Source: Vicinamibacterales bacterium
Lineage (GTDB): Bacteria > Acidobacteriota > Vicinamibacteria > Vicinamibacterales > UBA2999
DNA length: 64,000 nt
Assembly (NCBI GenBank): GCA_041659285.1
Contig: JBAZYO010000003.1
Span: forward strand, 372,001 to 436,000
Direction: 5' to 3'
Positions 55,607 through 63,428 of this stretch are shown here, piece by piece (the first letter of the stretch is position 1; each line of letters opens with the position of its first letter). The notes under the pieces were generated by a model. That model was given only the letters and a program-made list of their open reading frames with translations, was not told where the DNA came from and did no database searches. The position numbers and the translations under genes were made by a program.

Positions 55607-57385
55607 TTACTGCACCCGCACCGACTGGGGCCGGAGGGTCAGGCTGTAGACGTAGGGCACCATCCCATCCTGGTCCACCAGCAGCGGGTTGATCAGGCTC
55701 ACTCGGACAGGCACGCAGTACTCGTATGTCGTCACCGCGGTGGGCTTGCCGCTGACGACGGTGGTCAACGTCAGGTTCTTTTCCAACCCCTGCTGCGCGG
55801 CCAGGAGACTCAGCCACTGTTCCAGCGCGTCGAAGTTCTGCACGTCGGTGACGAATTTGAGCCCGCTCTGTATTGTCGCCACCGCCACGAGCGAGAAATC
55901 CGCGATCCCGATGCCGCCTGGATAATAGGCGGTCCCGCCGTCTGGGGCCGGGCCTTCCACCACCTGCAGTTGCGAGCCGCCGCCGCTGAACGAGTGCAGC
56001 CCCAACACCTCCGGCGCGCCGGCGAGTTGGAGGGTCGGCGAGGGCTGGACGGGGAGGTCGATCAAACCATACAGGCTCGGCGTGGAGTTAATCCGGCTGA
56101 TCTGGATGTTGTTGGGTTGGAGCACAAGCGAGGCCGGTGCGAGCGACCCGTCGGAGAACTGCGTGAGCAGGGCACCGGTCATCTGGAAGTTCACCATGTC
56201 GACGAATGCACCCTTGACGGGGTCGCGTGCCTGGACCGTCACGGTGACCAGCAGCGGAGCGAAGCTTCCATTCAGGATGTTGTTCCAGAGGTTGCGCAGG
56301 TCCGATATGGGCGCGTCGCTGCCCAGCATCATCGTGATTTGGGGAAATGAAGTCTGCCCGATACTCCCTATGTGTCCGAGGGAACTGACGGCCACGTTGA
56401 AGCCGAGTCGCGAAACAGCGTTGGGCCGGAAGCTCGGCAGTCCGTCGATGTTGACGCGGAGGTTCGACACCGCGGCCATCGCCGCGTTCTCATCGAGAGG
56501 GGCGCCGCCACCGGCCGGACCCGCCGGGCCCTGCGGACCCATGGGGCCCGCCGGGCCGGTTGCGCCCGTCGCACCGGCGGAACCGGGCGCGCCGGTTGCG
56601 CCCACGGCGCCCGCGGGTCCTTGCCCGCCATTGCAGACCGGGACCGCCGAGGTTCCGTCAGAGACGACGATGCCGCCGGTCGGACACTCGGCCACCGTCG
56701 CCAAGCGGACGGCCGCCGCAGCGCCACCGGGGCCCTGTGGGCCGGCAGGTCCGGTTGGTCCTGCAGGTCCGGCCGGACCTTGCGGTCCTTGCGCGCCATT
56801 CTGGCCGTTCACGCCTGGAGCGCCAGTCGGTCCCGGCGACCCTGCCGGTCCCTGCGGTCCCGGTGCGCCGTCGGCGCCGCTCGCGCCCTGAGGTCCAATG
56901 GCCCCGGTCGCCCCCGCGGGTCCTTGGGACCCAACGGGTCCCGCCGGTCCCGCTGAACCTTGCGCTCCCGGTGCGCCATCCCGTCCATCCGCGCCGGCCG
57001 GACCCTGCGGCCCTGCCGGTCCTTGCGGTCCGGGGGCGCCGTCGGCGCCGCTCGCGCCCTGAGGTCCAATGGCCCCGGTCGCCCCTGCGGGCCCTTGGGA
57101 CCCAACGGGTCCCGCCGGTCCCATCGGCCCAGGCGGGCCTTGCGGTCCTGTGAACGCGTCCATCGAGACGCGGATCTCGTTCGGGCGGCAGGTGTCGTTG
57201 CCGCTGATGAACCGCACGAAGCCGGTCGCCCGTGCCACGCAGACTGCCGTGGGCGCAGGCGCCGCCGACGGGCCTTGCGGCCGCCGCTCGTCGTCGCGCC
57301 CTCTCTGCGCGAGGGCGGGCGATGCGAGGGTGAGTGTGAGTATGAAAGCGGGCAGGAACCGAGCGCAGTTCGGCCGACGAAGCAT
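55607..57385 (-). CDS. Secreted collagen-like repeat protein
   Basis: 592 residues from ATG 57385, with a GGAGG site upstream. Signal peptide (ILTLTLASPALAQ), a 50-residue head with two Cys, then Gly-X-Y triplets from about 78 to 288 (GPQGPPGPMGPAGPVGSQGP), interrupted near 223-251 by TVAECPTGGIVVSDGTSAVPVC, which could be disulfide-linked. The C-terminal 290 residues form a beta-rich domain I do not recognise, possibly the trimerisation or binding head. Bacterial collagen-like proteins form extracellular triple-helical stalks. Single gene. Confidence 0.88.
   Translation of the reverse strand: MLRRPNCARFLPAFILTLTLASPALAQRGRDDERRPQGPSAAPAPTAVCVARATGFVRFISGNDTCRPNEIRVSMDAFTGPQGPPGPMGPAGPVGSQGPAGATGAIGPQGASGADGAPGPQGPAGPQGPAGADGRDGAPGAQGSAGPAGPVGSQGPAGATGAIGPQGASGADGAPGPQGPAGSPGPTGAPGVNGQNGAQGPQGPAGPAGPTGPAGPQGPGGAAAAVRLATVAECPTGGIVVSDGTSAVPVCNGGQGPAGAVGATGAPGSAGATGATGPAGPMGPQGPAGPAGGGAPLDENAAMAAVSNLRVNIDGLPSFRPNAVSRLGFNVAVSSLGHIGSIGQTSFPQITMMLGSDAPISDLRNLWNNILNGSFAPLLVTVTVQARDPVKGAFVDMVNFQMTGALLTQFSDGSLAPASLVLQPNNIQISRINSTPSLYGLIDLPVQPSPTLQLAGAPEVLGLHSFSGGGSQLQVVEGPAPDGGTAYYPGGIGIADFSLVAVATIQSGLKFVTDVQNFDALEQWLSLLAAQQGLEKNLTLTTVVSGKPTAVTTYEYCVPVRVSLINPLLVDQDGMVPYVYSLTLRPQSVRVQ
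56865..57122 (-). repeat. Near-identical 87-bp direct repeats in the collagen domain
   Basis: Bases 56865-56951 and 57036-57122 are almost identical, offset by 171 nt (57 codons), and encode the same SQGPAGATGAIGPQGASGAD block. This is a recent internal duplication and a likely site of length variation. Confidence 0.8.
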
Positions 57386-57483
57386 AAGGGGGGCCTCCAG
57401 TAGAGAAGGGTCGACCGAAAGGTTACGCAATCCGACCGCCCGACGCAACTGCAGAGTCAGGAACTAAGAAAGAACTAAGAACC

Positions 57484-58770
57484 TTAGACGCCGGACTTCA
57501 GGTACCGCGCCACCGCGCTCACCAGCCGATCGACCTCCTGAGGCGAGTTGTAGAAGTGGGGCGAAGCGCGCAGGCCGCCGCGGTCGGCGCCGCCGCGACC
57601 CGCGGTGCCAATCTTGTCTTTCTCGTAGAGCACCTGGCCCAGCTTCTGGGCGTTGAGGGAGCCGGGCAGGAACGACACCACCGCGGCGTTCAGCACCGGG
57701 TTGGGCGACGTCCACACCTTCACGTCCGGCAGCTTTGACAATCCTTCAATCAACTGATTCGCGAGTGCCCGTGACCGCTGTTCGATGGCGGCGCGGCCGA
57801 CCTTGGTCTGGAACTCCAGGGCCTCGCGCAGCGCGATCATGGTCGCCTCGTCTCGTTGTCCGAAGCTCTCGAACGTCTTCGAGATGCCCACGGCGCCGGG
57901 ATAGGCGCTGTAGATCGACGGCCAGATCTGTTTCTGTGCCCGCGCATTGATGTAGAGCACGCCGCACTCGCGCGCGCCGCACGGCCACTTGTGGGCGCTG
58001 CCCGTGTAGAAGTCGGGCGAGATGTCGGCGAGGTTGACGTCGAGCAGGCCGAAGGTCTGGGCGCCGTCCACCAGCGACAGCACGCCGTGCTCCCTGGCCA
58101 GCGCGCAGAGTTCCTTCGCCGAAAACAGGTCGCCGACCGTGCTGGTGAGATGCGTGAAGGTCAGGATCTTCGTCTTCGCGGTGATCGCCTTCTTGTAGGC
58201 GTCCACGTAGTACTCCATCCCCGGGTGGGGATTCTTCTGCGCAATCTCGACGACGGTGAAGCCGAAGCGCTTGGCTTTTTCCTGCCACGCCACGAGGTTG
58301 CTCGGGTGGTTGTCGTGAAACACGATCACTTCGTCGCCGGCCTTGAGATCCAGGCCGCTCGAGACCATGTTGTTGGCCTCGCTGGTGTTGCGCGTGATGA
58401 CGATCTCTTCGGGGGTGACGCGCAGGAACGCGGCGAGCGCCTTGCGCGTGTTCTCTTTCTCGCCGGTCAGCCGCGCGCGGTTCTGTCCCGACGGGTCGCG
58501 ATCGACGCTGTCGGTCTCGCGCCGCAGCGCTTCGAGCACGGGCCGCGACGAGGGGCAGAGGTTGGCGGCGTTCAGCACGCCGAGGTCCGGCGGCATCACG
58601 AACTGCTCGCGCACCGATTTCCAGAACGCTTCACCGCCGGCCGCGCCGCCGGGCGCAAAGGCCGGCGCTTGTGGCGCCGTCTTCGCCCAGACCGGGTCGG
58701 CGAACAGGGCCGCGGAGCCACCAATGGCAAATAGACGGGCGAAATCTCGGCGGGATACTGGTGCAGTCAT
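57484..58770 (-). CDS. Tat-exported class-V aminotransferase-fold protein
   Basis: 428 residues from ATG 58770. Twin-arginine signal (SRRDFARLFAIGGSAALFA). The PLP-dependent fold follows, with ITRNTSEANN, DGAQTFGLLDV and the Schiff-base lysine in TGSAHKWPCG (near 261), so PLP binding is likely. Most similar in pattern to isopenicillin-N-epimerase/cysteine-desulfurase-like proteins. Periplasmic PLP enzymes are uncommon, and Tat export fits cofactor loading before export. Reaction unknown. Confidence 0.9.
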   Translation of the reverse strand: MTAPVSRRDFARLFAIGGSAALFADPVWAKTAPQAPAFAPGGAAGGEAFWKSVREQFVMPPDLGVLNAANLCPSSRPVLEALRRETDSVDRDPSGQNRARLTGEKENTRKALAAFLRVTPEEIVITRNTSEANNMVSSGLDLKAGDEVIVFHDNHPSNLVAWQEKAKRFGFTVVEIAQKNPHPGMEYYVDAYKKAITAKTKILTFTHLTSTVGDLFSAKELCALAREHGVLSLVDGAQTFGLLDVNLADISPDFYTGSAHKWPCGARECGVLYINARAQKQIWPSIYSAYPGAVGISKTFESFGQRDEATMIALREALEFQTKVGRAAIEQRSRALANQLIEGLSKLPDVKVWTSPNPVLNAAVVSFLPGSLNAQKLGQVLYEKDKIGTAGRGGADRGGLRASPHFYNSPQEVDRLVSAVARYLKSGV

Positions 58771-58773
58771 GCG

Positions 58774-58890
58774 CCGCAGATTACACCCAAAACAGCCACG
58801 GATTGGACGCAGATTAGGCACAGAACAAAAAAGCCTTTCTAGAATCTGTGAATAATCTGCGTCGAATCTGTGGCTGTCCTAAATCTGCGG
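58774..58890. repeat. MITE-like palindrome between aminotransferase and DinB genes
   Basis: Left arm 58774-58816 and right arm 58853-58890 share CCGCAGATT, ACAGCCAC and GACGCAGATTA in inverted order; the centre (CACAGAA...TTCTAGAATCTGTG) continues the stem. The right end overlaps the DinB 3' end and supplies its last codons and stop. Confidence 0.75.
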
Positions 58891-59385
58891 CCGCTCGTCG
58901 CCAGATGGCCCGTAAATGGACGGGATCGGCACGCCCAGCATCCGCAGGTACACCGTCATCTGGCCGCGGTGGTGGACCATGTGGTTGAGCACGAAGGCAC
59001 GCATCACCGACGCCTTCGGCATGGTGAACACTTCCTTGCCGCCGGCCTTGAGCGTCCAGGGCGCGTCGAATTCGGCGTCGGTCTTGTTGACCAGGTTGGG
59101 GCGGCCGGACTTGAGGTTGCCGTCGAACATCGCCAGCACGGCGGCCCGCGTCGCCGGAGACTGATGGTCGGCCGGCCGCGGCGTCAGCACGTCGAGTTCG
59201 CTCTGGGTCATCGTCATGGTGGCCCAGAGCGGAAACTCGGCGAGGTGTTCGGCGAGCCGGCCCAGCGTCATGCTGGTGGGGTGCGGGCGCCACTCGAACT
59301 GGCCATCCGGCACGCGGTCCAGCACCTTGCGGGTCTGGCCCATCTCGCGGTCGAACTCGGGAAGCAGCGTGTCAATCAGCGGCAT
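58879..59385 (-). CDS. DinB-superfamily protein
   Basis: 168 residues. Four-helix DinB_2 fold with metal-binding histidines in LAEHLAEFP (near 47) and NHMVHHRGQMTVYLRML (near 136-140). Such proteins are metal-dependent thiol transferase-like enzymes or have unknown roles. The final residues PQI and the stop come from the inserted repeat element. A TAGAAT box ends 6 nt before its ATG, again suggesting a leaderless mRNA. Confidence 0.9.
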   Translation of the reverse strand: MPLIDTLLPEFDREMGQTRKVLDRVPDGQFEWRPHPTSMTLGRLAEHLAEFPLWATMTMTQSELDVLTPRPADHQSPATRAAVLAMFDGNLKSGRPNLVNKTDAEFDAPWTLKAGGKEVFTMPKASVMRAFVLNHMVHHRGQMTVYLRMLGVPIPSIYGPSGDERPQI

Positions 59386-59391
59386 CCCGGC

Positions 59392-59397
59392 ATTCTA
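59392..59397 (-). promoter_or_regulatory. -10 box of DinB gene
   Basis: TAGAAT on the minus strand, exactly 6 nt before ATG 59385. No clear -35. Confidence 0.55.
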
Positions 59398-59404
59398 GTG
59401 CGTC

Positions 59405-60673
59405 CTACTGCTTTGGCTTGGCCGGACCCTTGTCCTTGAACGCCTTGCCGAAGTTCTTCTCGAAATTTTTTTCGAAGGTCGCTTCGAAGTCCTTGGCGAA
59501 GTCCTCGCCGAAGGATTCTTCAAATGTGGTTTCGAACTGCTGGCCGAAGGCTTCAACACCAGCCTCGAACTGCTCGAAGTCGAAGTCGAAATCGAAGTCA
59601 TCCCAAGCTGGCGGCTTGGGCTTGGGCGCCGGCGCAGGTGCCGGCGCAGCCTGTGGTGCCGGTGGCGCGGGCGGAGCCGGCCGAATGCCCATGCGGCGAC
59701 GCTGACGCTCGTCGTCTTTGCTCACGATCGCCTTGCGGGCGAGGATGATATCGCCGTTGAACGACTGGGTCTCAATGCGCGCGCTGCCGTTGCCGAGCGT
59801 GAAGTTGAAGCGCTTGCTGCCGCTGCGCGGGTTCTGCCCGTCGGGCAACTGGATGGGGAAGTCGGCGGAGAAGTCGCCCTGGAAGGTGCGGACGAAGATG
59901 GTGGCGTTGGTGGCGCCGCCCAGGCCGACGCGGATGTCGCCGCCGTGCGTGGTCAGGCGATAGACGCCGTTGTCGCGGATGGTGCCGTTGAACGTGACGT
60001 CGCCGTTGACCGTTGACGCCTCGAGGTTCGAGGTCTGCGCGTTGTCGATGACGATGTCGCCGTTGGTGGTTTCCGCGGTGATCTCGCCGGTCACGTTGGT
60101 GACGCGAATGCCTTCGTTGACGGTGGTCGCCTGCACGCGGCCGCTGGCCTTGTCGATGGTGATGACGCCTTCAACCGACCGCACCGTGACGGAGCCGGTG
60201 CCGCCGGTGATGCGGGCGTTGCCATGTACGGTTTCGACCGTGACTTCGGCCGCCGTCCCTTCGATGGTCGCATCGAGATACGTGCCCGACAAGTTCACGG
60301 CCATCCAGCGCGGCACGGTGATCTGGAAGTCGGCGAGGCCCGGCATGGGGCCACGCGCCTGTCGTTGCGTGCGGACGCGCAACGTCATGTCGGTGGTTTC
60401 CGCGGTCACGGTCTCGCGGGCGCCGTGCGTGGCCTGGATGCGGACCTTGTCCTGGTCCCACGAGCGCACGACCACCTCACCGGCGTTGTTGCTGAGCACG
60501 AGGCGCGTGCCCTTGACCACGTCGATGGTCTGGTCGGTCTTCGGGTTGGTCTCCGGGCCGCCGGGGCGGGCCTGGATCGGCTGTTGGCCGTCGGGCGCCG
60601 ATTCGCGCGGCTGCGCGAGCGACGGGGCGCTGCACGTCAGTGCGAGCGCAGCGGTCAGAAGCAATCGGGTCAT
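59405..60673 (-). CDS. Secreted DUF4097 adhesin-like protein with charged tail
   Basis: 422 residues. Signal peptide (ALALTCSAPSLAQ). A DUF4097 beta-repeat domain at about 50-310 (for example NARITGGTGSVTVRSVEGVI) is followed by a Pro/Ala linker and an acidic-aromatic tail containing DDFDFDFDFEQFE and then FEKNFEKNFGKAFK-type heptads. The tail is unusual and may mediate surface or self-association. Third gene after the ECF sigma factor and its anti-sigma, 3 nt from the latter, so its expression is probably envelope-stress controlled. Confidence 0.8.
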   Translation of the reverse strand: MTRLLLTAALALTCSAPSLAQPRESAPDGQQPIQARPGGPETNPKTDQTIDVVKGTRLVLSNNAGEVVVRSWDQDKVRIQATHGARETVTAETTDMTLRVRTQRQARGPMPGLADFQITVPRWMAVNLSGTYLDATIEGTAAEVTVETVHGNARITGGTGSVTVRSVEGVITIDKASGRVQATTVNEGIRVTNVTGEITAETTNGDIVIDNAQTSNLEASTVNGDVTFNGTIRDNGVYRLTTHGGDIRVGLGGATNATIFVRTFQGDFSADFPIQLPDGQNPRSGSKRFNFTLGNGSARIETQSFNGDIILARKAIVSKDDERQRRRMGIRPAPPAPPAPQAAPAPAPAPKPKPPAWDDFDFDFDFEQFEAGVEAFGQQFETTFEESFGEDFAKDFEATFEKNFEKNFGKAFKDKGPAKPKQ

Positions 60674-60676
60674 CGG

Positions 60677-61276
60677 TCAGTCTCCTCCAGCGGACGCGAG
60701 GGTCGTGGCATGACGCAGCAAGTCGAGCTTTCGCCGCCGCGCGTCGGCCAAATGGGAATTCAGATAGGGGTTTGCCGGGTCGTGGTCGAGCGCCATCCGC
60801 GCTTCCTGGATCGCAGCATCAATGGTCTTCAAGTTGCGTTCGATCACGAGCACGGTGCGGGGGTCGAGGCGGTCCCGTTCTTCGTGAAGGATCTGTTCGA
60901 GGTCGGTCACCGCGGCGTTGAACTGGGCGTCGGCGAAATTGGCATTCACGACATCGCCTTCCACTTCGCCGATCGCTTCACTCTCGGCCACCACCATTCG
61001 CTGGGTGTCGGCCGGTGCCGCCGGCTGGCGCACCGCGAGCCACGTGACGCCCGAGGCCACGGCGATCAACAGCGAGGCGGCCATGGCGAGCTGCGGCAGG
61101 GTAAAGGAGATCTGCCCGCGGCGCGGCGCCGTCCGCACCTCGAGCCTCGTGGCGACGCCCGGCCACAGGTCGCGCGCCGGCTGCTCGTCGCGCCACTGCC
61201 CGATCGCCTGCGACAGGACGTCGTCGGCCGCGAGCGGCTCGTGGTCGCCTTCCCCGAACTGTCGTTGTTCCGTCAT
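60677..61276 (-). CDS. Probable anti-sigma factor, single membrane span
   Basis: 199 residues. The cytoplasmic N-terminus of about 60 residues lacks an evident zinc-binding HxxxCxxC motif. One membrane helix (LAMAASLLIAVASGVTWLAV) precedes a periplasmic helical domain (DLEQILHEERDRLDPRTVLVIERNLKTID). Position directly after the ECF sigma gene and the topology indicate an anti-sigma role. Two REP-like hairpins separate it from the sigma gene and may set their relative expression. Confidence 0.75.
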   Translation of the reverse strand: MTEQRQFGEGDHEPLAADDVLSQAIGQWRDEQPARDLWPGVATRLEVRTAPRRGQISFTLPQLAMAASLLIAVASGVTWLAVRQPAAPADTQRMVVAESEAIGEVEGDVVNANFADAQFNAAVTDLEQILHEERDRLDPRTVLVIERNLKTIDAAIQEARMALDHDPANPYLNSHLADARRRKLDLLRHATTLASAGGD

Positions 61277-61295
61277 AGCGTTTCTTCCGGCCCTA

Positions 61296-61343
61296 ATCCG
61301 CCTAAAGGCGGATGCTACATGTGGCGTCCGGCTTTAGCCGGAC
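61296..61343. repeat. Head-to-head REP-like hairpins between sigma and anti-sigma genes
   Basis: ATCCGCCTAAAGGCGGAT (61296-61313) and GTCCGGCTTTAGCCGGAC (61326-61343) are joined by GCTACATGTGGC. Same family as 6181-6198, 35408-35493 and 62563-62580. Confidence 0.85.
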
Positions 61344-61871
61344 CTATCCCCGCTTCTTCGACAACAACCCGCGCAGCGTCTGGCGCGCGCGGTGCAACTG
61401 CGACTTCGACGTCCCCGGCGCTACGCCGAGGATCTCGCCGATCTCTTCGTGGCGGTAGCCTTCGACGTCGTGCAGCACGAACACCGTGCGGGCGCCGTGC
61501 GGCAGCTGCTCGATGGCCGCCTGCAAGTCCATGCTCAGGTCCAGGTGCTTGGTGCGCGCCGCGGGCGCCACCTCCAGCACCGCCTCGCCGTCGGCGAGGA
61601 ACCGCTGGCGGGCCGTGCCGAGCGTCCGGAACCGCTCGATGATCACGTTCACCGCCAGCCGGTGAAGCCACGTGGCGAAAGACGACTCACCGCGAAAGAG
61701 GGCGAGCTTCTGCCACGCGCGGACAAACACGTCCTGCGTCAGCTCGTCGGCTGCGTCGGGACCGGCCATGCGCCGCGCGAGATTGAAAATCCGCGGCATA
61801 TGGGCCCGGTAGACCCGTTCGAAAGCCGCCGTATCCCCTTGGGTAGCAAGGACGACGTCGTTCACCGGCAC
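61344..61871 (-). CDS. ECF RNA polymerase sigma factor
   Basis: 175 residues from GTG 61871. Region 2 (FERVYRAHMPRIFNLARRM, ELTQDVFVRAWQKL) and region 4 (AIEQLPHGARTVFVLHDVEGYRHEEIGEILGVAPGTSKSQLHRARQTL) are complete. It directs polymerase to the promoters of an envelope or stress regulon; the downstream genes encode an anti-sigma factor and an adhesin-like protein. TATCAT (61885-61880) lies 8 nt before the start. Confidence 0.95.
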   Translation of the reverse strand: MPVNDVVLATQGDTAAFERVYRAHMPRIFNLARRMAGPDAADELTQDVFVRAWQKLALFRGESSFATWLHRLAVNVIIERFRTLGTARQRFLADGEAVLEVAPAARTKHLDLSMDLQAAIEQLPHGARTVFVLHDVEGYRHEEIGEILGVAPGTSKSQLHRARQTLRGLLSKKRG

Positions 61872-61879
61872 TGGTTTGG

Positions 61880-61885
61880 ATGATA
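61880..61885 (-). promoter_or_regulatory. -10 box of ECF sigma gene
   Basis: TATCAT on the minus strand, 8 nt before GTG 61871; spacing fits a leaderless start. Confidence 0.45.
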
Positions 61886-61958
61886 GGGGAGACGGAAGGG
61901 TTGGAACCGGCGGCCGGGTTTGGCCCCGAGCCGCCAGTCCAAGAGGGGGCCGACCCGG

Positions 61959-62534
61959 TTACGGTTTCTTCGTAAAGTCCACTTTCGGCGCCACTTTGGC
62001 CGATTCCGGGGCCTCGAACAGCTTGTAGTCGCCCTTGAACCCGAAAATGCCAGCCGTGATGTTGGCCGGGAACTGCCGGCGGGCGGTGTTGTACGCCTGG
62101 ATGGTCTCGTTGTAACGCATGCGCTCCACGGCAATCCGGTTTTCGGTGCCGGCGAGCTCGTCCATCAGCCGGGCAAAGGTGGCGTCGGACTTGAGCACGG
62201 GGTAGTTCTCCACGACCACTAGCAGGCGGGCGAGGGCCGAGGTCTGCTCGTTGGCCGCCGCCATCTTCGCCTCGGGGGTGGTGGCGCCGGCCAGCTTCGC
62301 GCGCGAGTCGGCGATCGACTGGAAGACGTCCCGTTCCTGCTGGGCAAAGCCCTTGGTGGCCTCGACCAGGTTGGGAATGAGGTCGTTTCGCCGCTGGAGC
62401 TGGTTTTCCACCTGGGACCACTGCGTCTTGATGGCCTCCTCCTGGCTGACGAACTTGTTGTACGAACAGCCCGACGTCGCGACAGCCGCACTCACGAGGG
62501 CCACAACCACGAGCATTCGCTTGAGACTCTTCAT
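61959..62534 (-). CDS. LemA-family lipoprotein
   Basis: 191 residues from ATG 62534, preceded by AAAGGTAG. The lipobox ends at Cys23 (ATSGC). LemA helical bundle with NKFVSQEEAIKTQWSQVENQLQRR, RNDLIPNLVEATKGF and YNETIQAYNT, all conserved. LemA proteins are membrane-anchored helical proteins of unclear role and are commonly paired with TPM-domain proteins, as here. A REP-like hairpin lies between the two genes. Confidence 0.95.
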   Translation of the reverse strand: MKSLKRMLVVVALVSAAVATSGCSYNKFVSQEEAIKTQWSQVENQLQRRNDLIPNLVEATKGFAQQERDVFQSIADSRAKLAGATTPEAKMAAANEQTSALARLLVVVENYPVLKSDATFARLMDELAGTENRIAVERMRYNETIQAYNTARRQFPANITAGIFGFKGDYKLFEAPESAKVAPKVDFTKKP

Positions 62535-62562
62535 AGCTACCTTTCTATCAGATTCCACTGTG

Positions 62563-62580
62563 CTCCGGCTAAAGCCGGAG
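62563..62580. repeat. REP-like hairpin between LemA and TPM genes
   Basis: CTCCGGCTAAAGCCGGAG followed by GCTACAT, one more copy of the palindromic family, within an operon. Confidence 0.8.
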
Positions 62581-62597
62581 GCTACATCGTCACCGAG

Positions 62598-63428
62598 TTA
62601 CCAGCCGGCGCCACCACCGCCGCCGCCGGAGCGGCCGCCGCCGAATCCACCGCCAAACCCGCCTGATCCACCCCAGCTGCCACCGCCGCCGAACCCGCCG
62701 CCGAACGGTCCCACGCCGCTGATCCAGTGGCTGCCGCGCCGGAGGCCCCGTCCGCGGCCGCCGCCGTTCATCATGTTGAGGAAGATGATCAACAGGATGA
62801 CGATCAATCCGATCGGAAACCGGGTGCGGCTGCCGCGCGGCTCCACCTGCGGCGCCGCGATGGGCGCGATGTCGAGGTTGACGTTACGGCCTTGGGCCAC
62901 CCGTTGGGCGACCCTCTGGGCGCCGGCCAGGAGTCCCCGGCCGTAGTCGCCTTCGCGGAAGAACGGCACCATGCCGCGGCTGGTTTCGCCGGCGAACCCG
63001 TCGGTGATGAAGCCCTCGAGCCCGTAGCCGGTTTCGATCCAGACCTGGCGATCCTCGAGGGCGAGCACGATCAGCACGCCGTTGTCTTTGCCCTTCGTGC
63101 CAATGCCCTTGCCGCCGTTCTCGAACATCTCGACGGCGTACGTCTTGAGATCCGCCCAGGGTTGATAGGTCTTGACGGTCGTCACCACCATCACGTCGCC
63201 GGTGGCCGATTGCAGCTGCCGGATCAGCGCTTCGATCTCACGCTCGCTGCCGGCGTCGATCGTGTTGGCGAAATCGTTGACCGCCGCGGTGAGCTCGGGC
63301 GGCGCGGTTTGCGCGCGCGCCACGTTCGCGCTCAGGCACAGGCACAAGCCGAGACACAGGCGGCCGAAGGCCGCCCGCCTTCGCCCAGGGCTTCGGCGCG
63401 GCAAGCCCTTCGAGGCGAGCGTGATCAC
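62598..63428 (-). CDS. TPM-domain (YgcG-like) secreted/membrane protein with Gly-rich tail
   Basis: 276 residues from GTG 63428, which overlaps the stop of the upstream gene (GTGA). Signal region ITLASKGLPRRSPGRRRAAFGRL (its first half encoded by a dispersed repeat), h-region LCLGLCLCLSANVARAQ. The TPM/Psb32 domain covers about 45-180 (VNDFANTIDAGSEREIEALIRQLQ, GVLIVLALEDRQVWIETGYGLEG). One membrane helix (IGLIVILLIIFLNMMN) and a Gly/Ser tail ending GGGAGW follow. Function unknown; LemA partner downstream. Confidence 0.9.
   Translation of the reverse strand: MITLASKGLPRRSPGRRRAAFGRLCLGLCLCLSANVARAQTAPPELTAAVNDFANTIDAGSEREIEALIRQLQSATGDVMVVTTVKTYQPWADLKTYAVEMFENGGKGIGTKGKDNGVLIVLALEDRQVWIETGYGLEGFITDGFAGETSRGMVPFFREGDYGRGLLAGAQRVAQRVAQGRNVNLDIAPIAAPQVEPRGSRTRFPIGLIVILLIIFLNMMNGGGRGRGLRRGSHWISGVGPFGGGFGGGGSWGGSGGFGGGFGGGRSGGGGGGAGW
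63374..63412 (-). repeat. Dispersed repeat encoding GLPRRSPG inside TPM-protein signal region
   Basis: Minus-strand GGGCTTGCCGCGCCGAAGCC and the following GGGCGAAGGCGGG match the intergenic copy at 34159-34194. It is translated in frame between the initiator and the hydrophobic core. Confidence 0.7.
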
